DNA from: an uncultured Bacteroidales bacterium
GTDB taxonomy: Bacteria > Bacteroidota > Bacteroidia > Bacteroidales > Paludibacteraceae
Assembly: GCA_903911085.1 (NCBI GenBank)
Contig: CAIWCC010000210.1
Location: 1-61,146, forward strand
Length of the DNA stretch: 61,146 bases
Direction of reading: 5' to 3'
This document shows positions 10,180 through 18,820 of the stretch, one piece after another. A program made the translations under genes and the position numbers. The notes under the pieces were generated by a model. The model saw only the letters and a list, made by a program, of their open reading frames with translations, ran no database searches and was not told the origin of the DNA. Each line of letters opens with the position of its first letter. The stretch's first letter is position 1.

Positions 10180-11396
10180 ATTTCCTCTTCAATTTCAAGA
10201 AGAGAATCAAATAATTGATTTGCTTCCATTAGTGAGCTATTCAGATAGTTTTTGTCAGATGGTATACCTTCGAATTGTGGAAGCTTTTGTATAGTACCAT
10301 CGGCTTCATTTAATTGATAAACAACAATATCTAATGGATTTACAATTGATTTAACAGGGACTACTCTATTTAACTTTCCTAATAATTCATCTGTAAGTTT
10401 TTTTTCTTTTAAACAAAATCCTTGAATAGAAACACTTAAATAATTAATAATATAAGGACTATGTGTTGTCATAATCAGCTTATTACCATCACTATTGTTT
10501 GCAAATTCCAACAAGCTATTGAGTATATTTCTCTGGGAGCTTGGAAACAGATTTTGTTCGGGCTCTTCTACAATATTAATAAAACTTGCATATTTGTTTT
10601 TCGATGAAAGTAATTCTATAGCAGCATTTTTCAACTCCTCAGTTAAATGCGGATTTGAAAGTATTTTTTCGAGTTCTTTGGTAATTCTTTTAGACTCCTC
10701 CACACTGTTTTGCTTTATCGATGCATCATGTTCCTTGTTCAAAAATTCAGACAAATATTTAGAAACTAAATACAACGGAACAAACGATTGAAAACCGCTC
10801 GACGATTCTGAAAGTCTAATTTTATAATCATTGCCAACAATATAAGAAATCTTATTTTGTTTTGAATACTCAAATCGAACATCACCAATTGGCAAAATCA
10901 AACTTCCTTTTATTTCCTGTTTTGCAGCTTCAAGTTCATCCAAAAAAGTATACAATGTGCTGGGAAGTCTTTTTAGTAATGAAGGTCTATCAACAGAACT
11001 TAGAAAATTCCTGTCTGCTGGCACATACATAATTTTTGGAAATAGAAATTTAGAATAACTATTTTTTTCAACTTTAGTGTTACCATCTTTGTAAAAGATA
11101 TTGTATGCTACACCTTTATATTCAATACAGGTTTTTTCTTGAAAATAATTTCCAATATTTTGATATGCACAATATTTCTTAAATCTATTATAAATTGTCA
11201 AATCTTTTTCTTGAAAATCACCTCGTACTAAGGCTTTTTCTATCCAAGTGAGCGTTGAAATTAATTTTGCAATTGTACTTTTTCCACTACCCTGATTACC
11301 AATAAATAAAGTAATCTTAGGTATATCCATCCAACCATCATTATTAGAGAAACCCTTTTTGATTGGTCCGAAATTTGAAATTTTAATTCTACTCAT
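10176..11396 (-). CDS. AAA (ABC-like, AAA_15/AAA_21 type) ATPase of a two-gene module
   Basis: A 406-residue ATPase of the SMC/Rad50/OLD-like ABC group used in many phage-defence systems. It has Walker A GNQGSGKST (33-41), an ABC signature-like LSESSSGFQS (195-204) and Walker B with the catalytic acid INIVEEPEQNLFP (from about 274). The switch histidine lies in MTTHSPYI (H312). About 70 residues rich in Lys/Glu between signature and Walker B probably form a short coiled-coil insertion. There is no TOPRIM domain at the C-terminus, so it is not a standard OLD nuclease. The next gene overlaps it by 4 bp and looks nuclease-like. The pair is inserted between a secreted glycosidase-like gene and lepA, with no mobile-element genes visible. 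Confidence 0.85.
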   Translation of the reverse strand: MSRIKISNFGPIKKGFSNNDGWMDIPKITLFIGNQGSGKSTIAKLISTLTWIEKALVRGDFQEKDLTIYNRFKKYCAYQNIGNYFQEKTCIEYKGVAYNIFYKDGNTKVEKNSYSKFLFPKIMYVPADRNFLSSVDRPSLLKRLPSTLYTFLDELEAAKQEIKGSLILPIGDVRFEYSKQNKISYIVGNDYKIRLSESSSGFQSFVPLYLVSKYLSEFLNKEHDASIKQNSVEESKRITKELEKILSNPHLTEELKNAAIELLSSKNKYASFINIVEEPEQNLFPSSQRNILNSLLEFANNSDGNKLIMTTHSPYIINYLSVSIQGFCLKEKKLTDELLGKLNRVVPVKSIVNPLDIVVYQLNEADGTIQKLPQFEGIPSDKNYLNSSLMEANQLFDSLLEIEEEI

Positions 11397-11450
11397 ATAA
11401 AAGTGATTTCAATTGCTTTATAAAATCTATCGACTCAAACAGACATTTTT

Positions 11451-13238
11451 TTAATCCAGTTTCAACACTTCCAAAAATGCTTTTTGCGGAACTTCCACAT
11501 TACCAATCTGTTTCATCTTCTTTTTTCCCTTCTTTTGCTTTTCCAGCAATTTGCGCTTACGACTAATATCACCACCATAACATTTGGCAGTAACATCCTT
11601 ACGAACAGCCTTTATGGTTTCGCGCGAAATAATTTTGGCACCTATAGCAGCTTGAATGGCAATATCGAATTGCTGGCGAGGTATCAATTCTTTTAATTTT
11701 TCGCACATTCGTTTGCCTAAAGTTACAGCATTATCGACGTGAATTAGACACGAAAGCGCATCCACAGGTTCGCCATTGAGTAAAATATCTAAACGAATTA
11801 ATTTTGACGGGCGGAAACCATTCATGTGGTAATCGAATGAAGCATAACCCTTTGATATACTTTTCAATCGGTCGTAAAAATCAAAAACAATTTCCCCAAG
11901 TGGCAAATCGTAAATCAATTCCATACGGTTGCCCGAAATATAATTTTGCTTTACCAATTCACCTCTTTTACCAAGGCAAAGTGTCATTATTTGACCAATA
12001 TAATCGGTACGAGTAATTATTGAAGCTCGAATATATGGCTCTTCAATGCGGTCGATAGCCATAATATCGGGTAGTCCCGACGGATTGTGTACTTCAATTA
12101 AATCGCCTTTATTTGTAATTACTTTGTACGACACGTTGGGCACGGTGGTAATTACATTCATGTCAAATTCTCGGTCGAGGCGTTCCTGAATAATTTCCAT
12201 GTGCAACATTCCCAAAAAACCGCAACGGAACCCAAAGCCCAATGCCACCGACGATTCGGCTTCAAAAGTAAGCGATGCATCATTCAATTGCAGCTTTTCT
12301 ATTGAAGAACGCAGGTCTTCAAAATCCTCGGTATCAATAGGATAAACTCCGGCAAAAACCATAGGTTTTACTTCTTGAAACCCGTCGATATGCGATTCGC
12401 AAGGGCGTTTTACGTGAGTGATGGTATCACCCACCTTAACTTCTTTCGAAGTTTTTATTCCAGATATAATATAACCTACATTCCCAGCACTAAGCGATTT
12501 TGTAGGCGACATTTCGAGTTTTAGTATTCCAATTTCTTCGGCAGTATACACCTTTTCGGTATTGACAAATTTTACCAAATCACCTTTATTGATGGTACCA
12601 TTTTCAATTTTAAAATAAGCAATTATACCACGAAATGAATTAAATACTGAATCGAAAATCAAACATTGTAATGGAGCTTCAGGATCACCTTTTGGAGCTG
12701 GCACTCGGCTAACTATGGCTTCCAAAATATCGTTAACACCCAATCCCGTCTTGCCGCTTGCACGTAAAATTTCCTCGTGTTTACATCCAAGCAACTCCAC
12801 AATTTGATCTTCTACCTCATCAGGCATAGCATTGTCCATGTCCATTTTATTCATAATCGGGATAATTTCCAAATCATGTTCCAATGCCATATACAAATTC
12901 GAAATTGTTTGAGCCTGAATACCTTGTGTAGCATCAACAATTAACAACGCTCCTTCACAAGCAGCTATTGAACGCGACACTTCGTACGAAAAATCGACAT
13001 GCCCAGGAGTATCAATTAAATTAAAAACATATTCCTCGCCGTTTAATTTATAATTCATCTGAATGGCATGACTTTTAATCGTAATGCCACGTTCACGTTC
13101 TAAATCCATATTATCAAGCACTTGCGCTTGCATTTCTTTTCCGGCTACGGTGTTGGTATATTCTAAAAGTCGATCGGCTAAAGTACTTTTTCCATGATCG
13201 ATATGTGCAATAATGCAGAAATTGCGGATATTATTCAT
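11451..13238 (-). CDS. lepA: elongation factor 4 (translation GTPase LepA)
   Basis: LepA/EF-4, a ribosome-associated GTPase that back-translocates or remodels ribosomes. At 595 residues it has the usual length. The G1 motif AHIDHGKST occupies residues 11-19, [10 protein letters not shown] is switch [16 protein letters not shown] is G3 and MNKMDM is G4. The C-terminal domain ends in the family-typical run of basic residues ([17 protein letters not shown]). A Bacteroidota -7 box precedes it at 13270-13277, and a terminator separates it from the upstream lipoprotein gene, so it is probably transcribed alone. Its stop is 54 bp before the ATPase gene of the two-gene module. Confidence 0.98.
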   Translation of the reverse strand: MNNIRNFCIIAHIDHGKSTLADRLLEYTNTVAGKEMQAQVLDNMDLERERGITIKSHAIQMNYKLNGEEYVFNLIDTPGHVDFSYEVSRSIAACEGALLIVDATQGIQAQTISNLYMALEHDLEIIPIMNKMDMDNAMPDEVEDQIVELLGCKHEEILRASGKTGLGVNDILEAIVSRVPAPKGDPEAPLQCLIFDSVFNSFRGIIAYFKIENGTINKGDLVKFVNTEKVYTAEEIGILKLEMSPTKSLSAGNVGYIISGIKTSKEVKVGDTITHVKRPCESHIDGFQEVKPMVFAGVYPIDTEDFEDLRSSIEKLQLNDASLTFEAESSVALGFGFRCGFLGMLHMEIIQERLDREFDMNVITTVPNVSYKVITNKGDLIEVHNPSGLPDIMAIDRIEEPYIRASIITRTDYIGQIMTLCLGKRGELVKQNYISGNRMELIYDLPLGEIVFDFYDRLKSISKGYASFDYHMNGFRPSKLIRLDILLNGEPVDALSCLIHVDNAVTLGKRMCEKLKELIPRQQFDIAIQAAIGAKIISRETIKAVRKDVTAKCYGGDISRKRKLLEKQKKGKKKMKQIGNVEVPQKAFLEVLKLD

Positions 13239-13269
13239 TCGTAATTATCTTCTTAATTTATTTGTTTGG

Positions 13270-13277
13270 CAAAAGTA
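13270..13277 (-). promoter_or_regulatory. -7 element upstream of lepA
   Basis: TACTTTTG on the minus strand, identical to the atpD -7 box and 31 bp before the lepA start codon. No clean TTG is found at the expected -33 position, so only the -7 element is supported. Confidence 0.45.
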
Positions 13278-13334
13278 CAAAAAAAATCATGAATTAAAAT
13301 GTTTTGATTCGTTACAACTAATTTTTGAATAAAA

Positions 13335-13363
13335 AAAAGTCTCCGAAAAAATCGAAGACTTTT
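13335..13363 (-). terminator. intrinsic terminator after the lipoprotein gene
   Basis: Minus-strand transcript gives a 12-bp stem (AAAAGTCTTCGA paired with TCGGAGACTTTT, one mismatch) followed by a run of eight T in total. It lies 41 bp past the stop of the lipoprotein gene and before the lepA promoter. Confidence 0.75.
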
Positions 13364-13404
13364 ATTTTATTTTGAATTTATTATTGCAACAGCTAAAAAT
13401 CTTA

Positions 13405-14415
13405 TTATTGATATTGAATATAAATTGGTTGCGGTTTTAATTTTAATAAATCCGCAGGTGTCATCAATACATTTGGTGCTTTTTTTAAGTCATTTTTGTA
13501 AAACAGTTTAAAGCCTGTAAATTGTACTGGTTCTTTATATATGTAAAGTTTATATGTACTGCGTTTGAGAATTGGCTCGCCCCAACCATCCATATTCATA
13601 ACAATCTGTACTTCTGGACGTAGAATTATTTTTTCGTGGTTTCTAACCATCCCTTGCGTGAAACGGTGTACTATTAGAATTTTGGGTGTAAGGTTGTATT
13701 TTTTTACTAATCCAGCCAAATATTCAGAGCAAAAATTAATATCAGTTTCATTCATTGTGCCAATTTTTCGTCCAGGTATACTGCCATCTTTCATCGAGAA
13801 TTCTGGATCTATTCCTAAATGAACTTGAGGCATTTTGAGGTATTTTTCGAGTAACGGCACTTCATGTTGCACATTGCTCTTAGACACTTGTATGTCTAAA
13901 AACACAATTGCATTTCCCATTTTTGCTATCGCAATAGCCGAATCTATTTGAACTTGAGGCATTCGTGTACAATATTTGCCATCTTTCATAGGACTACCTT
14001 GTGCCACCACAGCAATATAATGAATAGCTGGCTGTACAGGCGTTGCAGAATCTGCTTTTTCCCATGCTTTAACTTCAGCATTCAATCTTCGCCACACTTC
14101 TTTAGGAGGATATTCACCCAATATTCCCATTTTTTTAGAATAGAGATTTCCATAGTATGCAACTATTCTTTTGAAAGGCAAAATGGCACCATTCAATGGG
14201 TATGGCTGAGATTTAACTGGCCATAAACCTGTTGTATCACCATTTGCAATGGCCATAATTTTTTTCTGATACGCCAAAGTATCTGTAGGTATTACCTTTA
14301 CTTCGGGTTGTTCTGATGATGATTTCTTACCAGCTTCCTTTTCGGATTTTTGATTACAACTACAAAAAAGAAGTAGAAACGATAGCGATAAATAAATGAA
14401 ATGCTTGTAATTCAT
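13405..14415 (-). CDS. lipoprotein of unknown function
   Basis: A 336-residue exported protein with a lipoprotein signal (YLSLSFLLLFCSC, lipid on the second Cys) followed by a Lys/Ser/Glu-rich linker. The mature part alternates strands and helices. Segments such as IHYIAVVAQGSPM, NAIVFLDIQVSK, QVHLGIDPEFSMK and KILIVHRFTQGM, each ending a predicted strand with polar residues, suggest a barrel-type enzyme fold. I do not recognise a named family. HLGIDPEF and the later NMDGWGEP hold conserved-looking acidic residues. It has its own terminator downstream and a -7 box about 100 bp upstream, so it is probably monocistronic. Confidence 0.7.
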   Translation of the reverse strand: MNYKHFIYLSLSFLLLFCSCNQKSEKEAGKKSSSEQPEVKVIPTDTLAYQKKIMAIANGDTTGLWPVKSQPYPLNGAILPFKRIVAYYGNLYSKKMGILGEYPPKEVWRRLNAEVKAWEKADSATPVQPAIHYIAVVAQGSPMKDGKYCTRMPQVQIDSAIAIAKMGNAIVFLDIQVSKSNVQHEVPLLEKYLKMPQVHLGIDPEFSMKDGSIPGRKIGTMNETDINFCSEYLAGLVKKYNLTPKILIVHRFTQGMVRNHEKIILRPEVQIVMNMDGWGEPILKRSTYKLYIYKEPVQFTGFKLFYKNDLKKAPNVLMTPADLLKLKPQPIYIQYQ

Positions 14416-14513
14416 TTTTTTTTAAGTTGTGAGTGAATAATTGATTATTGTGAAAACAACGATATGAAATTGTTTATATTTAAAATAAACCTTATTAAAT
14501 TCAATATAGAGTG

Positions 14514-14521
14514 CAAAAATA
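14514..14521 (-). promoter_or_regulatory. possible -7 element for the lipoprotein gene
   Basis: TATTTTTG on the minus strand fits TAnnTTTG. It would leave a leader of roughly 90 bases. There is no matching -33 TTG, so this is weak. Confidence 0.3.
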
Positions 14522-14581
14522 CAATTTTATTTCAATAGAAAGTTATTTTATAAAATTATAATCAAATTCATTATTAAAACA

Positions 14582-14609
14582 TTAGAGACGAGGCGTACCC
14601 CGTCTCTAA
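14582..14609. terminator. strong GC-rich hairpin after the DUF6266 gene
   Basis: Arms TTAGAGACGAGG and CCCCGTCTCTAA pair over 12 positions with one mismatch around a CGTA loop. It is 17 bp beyond the DUF6266 stop. It lacks a clear T run on the minus strand and is far more GC-rich than its surroundings, so it may be an interspersed REP-like unit serving as a terminator. Confidence 0.5.
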
Positions 14610-14626
14610 AGTAACAACATGAAAGA

Positions 14627-15259
14627 CTACGAATTTACCTCCACATAAACAGAGTTTGAAGCCTTTTTTCCGTCGGCAGTGATTACAAATAAATACACAC
14701 ATTCAATGTCTGCTAGCACCACATTCCGCATTTGAACAAGAATTTTGCCTTCAAAAGCTTCACCTCTTGCTTGACGATTGAAATAAACCGCGCCACGCAG
14801 GGTTTTTACCAGTACTGTAACTACATCTGTGGCATCTACCTGTGGATAATCCACTTGCGAATGGTAATTCACAGTCAACACCGAAGCATCCACCGAGGTG
14901 CTAATTACTTCCACAGGCGTTAATGACCCACGGGTAATTTGCAACTTCGGATAATCAATCACTGGCATCTCACCCGAGTTATTAATGGCACCCGAAAGAT
15001 TCAGAGACATAAAAACATTGTGAGGCGACTGTGACTGAGGCAAATTCAATAACCCACCTTCGGCAAAACAACCTGGCCACGCCCAAGCATCACTAATAAG
15101 TTTAAAACTTGCCCGCTGGGCTTTTTGTGCATCGGTGTTCTTATCTTTACGATTGAACGCCTTTGCGCTAACCACGTTTTGCCCCTTGTGGACATAAGTG
15201 TTGACGTTAGCAAACGATTTTCGCATTTCACCCACTATTGGGTTCCTACTTACTGACAT
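14627..15259 (-). CDS. DUF6266-like protein
   Basis: A 210-residue protein resembling the Bacteroidota DUF6266 family. Typical features are the N-terminal part with a Gly-containing segment followed by a block like NTDAQKAQRASFKLIS, then a beta-rich C-terminal half (TVNYHSQVDYPQVDATDVVTVLV... AYFNR-type strands, VYLFVITADGKKASNSVYVEV). There is no signal peptide and the function is unknown. Family members look structural, with fibronectin-like beta domains, and often occur as stand-alone genes. The start at MSVSRNPIVGEM is the first ATG. It is isolated from its neighbours, with a palindromic hairpin downstream and a divergent cysH about 370 bp upstream. Confidence 0.65.
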   Translation of the reverse strand: MSVSRNPIVGEMRKSFANVNTYVHKGQNVVSAKAFNRKDKNTDAQKAQRASFKLISDAWAWPGCFAEGGLLNLPQSQSPHNVFMSLNLSGAINNSGEMPVIDYPKLQITRGSLTPVEVISTSVDASVLTVNYHSQVDYPQVDATDVVTVLVKTLRGAVYFNRQARGEAFEGKILVQMRNVVLADIECVYLFVITADGKKASNSVYVEVNS

Positions 15260-15626
15260 AATATTTTGTCGTCACCTGAACCCGAATAGCAACATCGCCT
15301 TCATCGTTGATCTGACTCTGCAAAAGTACTTTTGTTCCAAAAAACACTTGTGCAAGTTGTCAGGGAAGTTGCCTAATATGTTTTTTATATTGTTGATATA
15401 CTGTCGTTTACAATAGTACGTTTTTCATTACATTTTACCAAAGATTGCTTATTTGTATATTCTATGTTTAGCATGTATGATATGTATAAACGCAAACAGG
15501 GTTTCATTTTGGAATGAAGCCCTGAAAATGAGATAATATCATTGGAATATTAAAATTTGTTATATGTAACTTTCATACATAATGGTAGTAGAGAATCCTT
15601 CATATTAACCAACACTACCCAGGGCT
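15260..15626. other. intergenic region between divergent DUF6266 and cysH genes
   Basis: A 367-bp gap. It holds a perfect 14-bp palindrome CAAAAGTACTTTTG (15321-15334), whose minus-strand half reads TACTTTTG and could be a -7 box for the DUF6266 gene (no good -33). It also holds a strong hairpin at 15497-15524, listed separately. No small gene was seen. Confidence 0.5.
15497..15524. other. stable hairpin in the region before cysH
   Basis: CAGGGTTTCATT and AATGAAGCCCTG form a 12-bp stem (one G-T pair) with a TTGG loop. It is not at the 3' end of either flanking gene, so it may be part of a cysH leader or a leftover terminator. No riboswitch family was recognised. Confidence 0.45.
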
Positions 15627-16352
15627 TTGAATATAGACACAGAAAAAGAAATACAAAACGATACAAACTTACTACTTCTTCAAGGTTTAGAGGCTCTCCA
15701 TGCCCAATTTTTAGGAAAATCACCACAAGAAGTGCTGACTTATTTTCTAACAGAATATAATGGCAAAATTGGACTTTCATCGAGTTTAAGTATTCAGGAT
15801 CAGGTTTTGACCAATTTGATAGTGAAAATAAATAAAGATACTTGCATTTTTACGCTTGATACTGGGCGGCTTTTTACTGAAACATGCAGTTTAATTGATA
15901 AAACAAATTTGCTTTATGATATTAAATTGGAAGTCCTTTTTCCAGATTATAAGGAAGTTGAAAAAATAGTAAAAACCGAAGGAATCAACTTGTTTTATGC
16001 AGGTATTGAGCAACTAAAACTGTGTTGTAAAGTTCGTAAATTGGAACCACTAAATCGAGCTTTCCGAGGGTTGGATGTTTGGATTTGTGGTTTGCGCCGC
16101 GAACAATCTGTAACTCGGCAAAATGTTCAAATGGTAGAATGGGACGAAGCCAACAGATTGATAAAACTTAATCCGCTCATTAATTTCACCGAACAGCAGG
16201 TGTGGGATTATATCAAAACCAATGCAGTTCCATACAATAAACTTCATGATAGGGGATTCCCAAGCATTGGTTGTCAGCCTTGTACACGTGCCATCAATTT
16301 GGGCGAAGAAGTTCGAACTGGCCGTTGGTGGTGTGAAAACCCCGAACAATAA
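15627..16352 (+). CDS. cysH: phosphoadenylyl-/adenylyl-sulfate reductase, cut before its catalytic motif
   Basis: Assimilatory PAPS/APS reductase. The core is clear: IFTLDTGRLF, LEVLFPDYKEVEKIV, LDVWICGLRREQSVTRQN and the substrate/cluster part FPSIGCQPCTRA. The Cys pairs CC (KLCCKVRK) and CxxC (GCQPC) indicate the [4Fe-4S] APS-reductase type. At 16350-16352 a TAA stop replaces what should be a Lys codon. The next in-frame codons still read ECGLHKR before a second stop at 16374-16376, and ECGLH holds the catalytic Cys. The preceding family-typical WWW is WWC here. The only available start is TTG (15627), after a stop at 15606. Either the gene is a recent pseudogene, the stop is a sequencing error, or the stop is read through. 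A cysJ-like gene follows; cysI is absent. Confidence 0.85.
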   Translation: MNIDTEKEIQNDTNLLLLQGLEALHAQFLGKSPQEVLTYFLTEYNGKIGLSSSLSIQDQVLTNLIVKINKDTCIFTLDTGRLFTETCSLIDKTNLLYDIKLEVLFPDYKEVEKIVKTEGINLFYAGIEQLKLCCKVRKLEPLNRAFRGLDVWICGLRREQSVTRQNVQMVEWDEANRLIKLNPLINFTEQQVWDYIKTNAVPYNKLHDRGFPSIGCQPCTRAINLGEEVRTGRWWCENPEQ

Positions 16353-16528
16353 GAGTGTGGACTTCACAAAAGATAATCTGGATGACGGAATTATGACTCT
16401 GTAACTCACATTTCAAATAAACAAACTTTACAATAATAGTCTTTTTTTATTCTTGAATATTTAATAAAATGTAATAATTACAGAATAAAAATAAATTCAA
16501 AGTAGTTAAGTGTCATAAAATTAGCATT

Positions 16529-16610
16529 ATAATGGTTTTTTAGACCATCTTTAGGAAAAAAATTATCACCATAATGGTCTGGTATACGTTCTATGATTAG
16601 CCTAATTTTG
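16529..16610 (+). promoter_or_regulatory. putative promoter and operator upstream of the cysJ-like gene
   Basis: A -7-like TAATTTTG lies at 16603-16610, 50 bp before the start codon. Upstream, ATAATGGT occurs twice (16529-16536 and 16571-16578). AGACCAT (16542-16548) is the inverse of ATGGTCT (16574-16580), and ACCATAATGGT (16568-16578) is itself palindromic. This clustering suggests a dimeric regulator binding over the -35 region. The regulator is unknown. Confidence 0.45.
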
Positions 16611-16659
16611 AAAAATCAAAAGAAGGTCAGAAAAACCAATTTAATTAACTATAATTTAA

Positions 16660-18474
16660 ATGAATACAAATATATCTCCCTTGTCGCCTCAGCAATTTGA
16701 ACTTTTTACCCAACTAATCCGCTCGCTCAATAAGGAGCAATTGACATGGGTAACAGGTTATTTGGCTGGTTTGTCGGCTCAGAATATTTCGTCAGAAATT
16801 ACCGAAACTGAGAGTTCAAGCTCTGAAAACGATTCCCAAAACATTTTGACAATTTTATATGGCTCTCGCACTGGCAATGGTGAAGGATTGGCAAAAAGAG
16901 CTTTGGAAATGGCTAAAGGCCTTGGTTTTAATGCAATTTTAAAAAGCATGGCCGATTATAAAGTACGTGATTTACAGTTGGAAAAAAATCTGCTTGTTAT
17001 CGTGTCCACCCATGGCGATGGTGAACCGCCTTTTGCTGCGCGCGAGCTGCACGAATTCATTTATAGCAAGCGAGCGCCAAATCTTGAAGGGCTTTCATTC
17101 GCAGTTCTTGGACTGGGTGATTCGTGTTATTTTCAATTTTGCAAAACAGCTAAAGATTTCGATGAACAATTGGAAATTCTTGGTGCTAAACGTTTGGTGG
17201 CACGTATTGCATGCGATGTGGATTTTGAAAAAACGGCTGCGAGCTGGTTAGAAACAACACTTCCTGCTTTTGCAAATAAGGAAATTGTGGCTCAAAAAGA
17301 GTCTCCAAAGTTTCGGATGATTCTGCCCAATCAAAAGGGGAAAAAGGAAAATGTTATTGGATATTCTAAAAAGAATCCATTTTCGGCACCAGTTTTTGAG
17401 AAAATACTACTTCATGGCAAAGGTTCTAAACGACAAACTTTGCACATTGAATTAAATACTGAAAATGCTGTAGGATTGGAATATGAACCAGGCGATGCTG
17501 CAGGAGTTTTGCCTGTTAATTCTGTTGAATTAATTAACGAAGTTCTAGCCATAACTGGATTGAATGCTGACGAAACTGTAACTGTAAATGGGCAAACCAA
17601 ACAGCTATACGATGCGCTTAACAGAGATGTTGAATTGTCGAAAATTACAATTGATGTAATAACGCGCTTTTTACAATTTGCACCAAATGAGCAACTTCAA
17701 AAGCTTGTTAGTGAATCAGATAAATTTAAGCAATACCTTGAAGGACGGGATATTGTGGATTTGTTTCAGGATTATCCAACCAAAATATCCGCCGATGATT
17801 TTATCAAACTACTTCGCCCATTGCAAGCGCGTTATTATTCCATTTCGTCAAGTCCCAAAGCATATCCTGGAGAATTGCACCTTACTGTTGGTGTAGTAAA
17901 CTACGAAAATGCAGGACGTGAAAAGCGTGGAACTTGTTCAACTTTTCTGTCGGAAGTGGAGGTGGAGGATGAAAAAGTGCCAATATTTATTGAGTCAAAT
18001 CCAGAGTTCAGATTGCCTAAAAATGATGAAACGCCGATAATAATGGTGGGAGCAGGCACAGGAATTGCGCCATATCGTGCTTTTATTCAACATCGTGAGT
18101 TAAATACAAAGCGTGGCAAAAGTTGGCTCTTTTTTGGAAATAGAAATTTTGAAACCGAGTTCTTGTATCAAGCCGAATGGCAGAGTTTCTTAAAATCTGG
18201 TGCTTTGACAAATATGGATGTGGCATTCTCGCGCGATGGCGAAAATAAAGTGTATGTTCAGGACAGATTACTCGAAAAATCGGCCGAAGTTTTTAAATGG
18301 CTCGAAGAAGGTGCTCACTTTTACATCTGTGGCGATATGAAAAATATGGCTCGTCAGGTTCAAAATGCATTAATTAAAATTGTTGAAACTCATGGTTTTT
18401 TGACAGCTGATGAAGCTAAAGAATATATTGCTAAGTTGGAGAAAGACAAACGATTACAATTGGATGTTTATTAA
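16660..18474 (+). CDS. cysJ: diflavin reductase, sulfite reductase flavoprotein (CysJ-like)
   Basis: A 604-residue soluble NADPH-FMN/FAD reductase that passes electrons from NADPH to a partner, normally the CysI haemoprotein. After about 65 residues comes a flavodoxin domain (LYGSRTGNGEGLAK, STHGDGEPPFAA, VLGLGDSCYFQFC). The FAD domain follows (RYYSISSSP, REKRGTCSTFL), then the NADP domain (GAGTGIAPYRAF, FGNR) and the terminal Tyr (LDVY) typical of this family. All cofactor motifs are intact. It follows cysH by about 300 bp with its own promoter-like and operator-like sequences. CysI is not in the window, so the electron acceptor could be encoded elsewhere or be a different enzyme. Confidence 0.9.
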   Translation: MNTNISPLSPQQFELFTQLIRSLNKEQLTWVTGYLAGLSAQNISSEITETESSSSENDSQNILTILYGSRTGNGEGLAKRALEMAKGLGFNAILKSMADYKVRDLQLEKNLLVIVSTHGDGEPPFAARELHEFIYSKRAPNLEGLSFAVLGLGDSCYFQFCKTAKDFDEQLEILGAKRLVARIACDVDFEKTAASWLETTLPAFANKEIVAQKESPKFRMILPNQKGKKENVIGYSKKNPFSAPVFEKILLHGKGSKRQTLHIELNTENAVGLEYEPGDAAGVLPVNSVELINEVLAITGLNADETVTVNGQTKQLYDALNRDVELSKITIDVITRFLQFAPNEQLQKLVSESDKFKQYLEGRDIVDLFQDYPTKISADDFIKLLRPLQARYYSISSSPKAYPGELHLTVGVVNYENAGREKRGTCSTFLSEVEVEDEKVPIFIESNPEFRLPKNDETPIIMVGAGTGIAPYRAFIQHRELNTKRGKSWLFFGNRNFETEFLYQAEWQSFLKSGALTNMDVAFSRDGENKVYVQDRLLEKSAEVFKWLEEGAHFYICGDMKNMARQVQNALIKIVETHGFLTADEAKEYIAKLEKDKRLQLDVY

Positions 18475-18820
18475 GAATTCTTTTGTTGACTAGTGAGAAA
18501 TGTTTGTGTAATAAATTAGAATAAAAAAGCCTTAGTACATTAAAAAAAGAATATCAAATTTTATATTGCTGAGGATATGATTGTTACTAATCTGTTCGAA
18601 CCTCGCACAGTACTGACATCGACTGGTGAGCCGAAAAATGGAGTAGTATAACCAATTGTATTGAACATTTGAAATAATTAATTTTTATGTGTGTTTTATC
18701 TACCACAAACGAGGTATATATTTACCATAAACGTGCGATTGTATTACTTCCAAAAAAATAGGAATTTTGTATCGTCGAAATAATCAGACGAAGATCAGTA
18801 TAAATTTCAATTTTAAGCTT
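18475..18820. other. intergenic region with dispersed and direct repeats
   Basis: A 346-bp gap between the cysJ-like and RBBP9-like genes. TGAGCCGAAAAATGGAGT (18627-18644) is an exact 18-bp match to 45129-45146. TACCACAAACG (18701-18711) and TACCATAAACG (18723-18733) are near-identical direct repeats 22 bp apart, about two helical turns, a possible activator site for the downstream hydrolase gene. Confidence 0.55.

Noticed and set aside
10176-11396. OLD-family nuclease
   Set aside because: The protein ends soon after the H-switch region with no TOPRIM domain, so it is an ATPase only.
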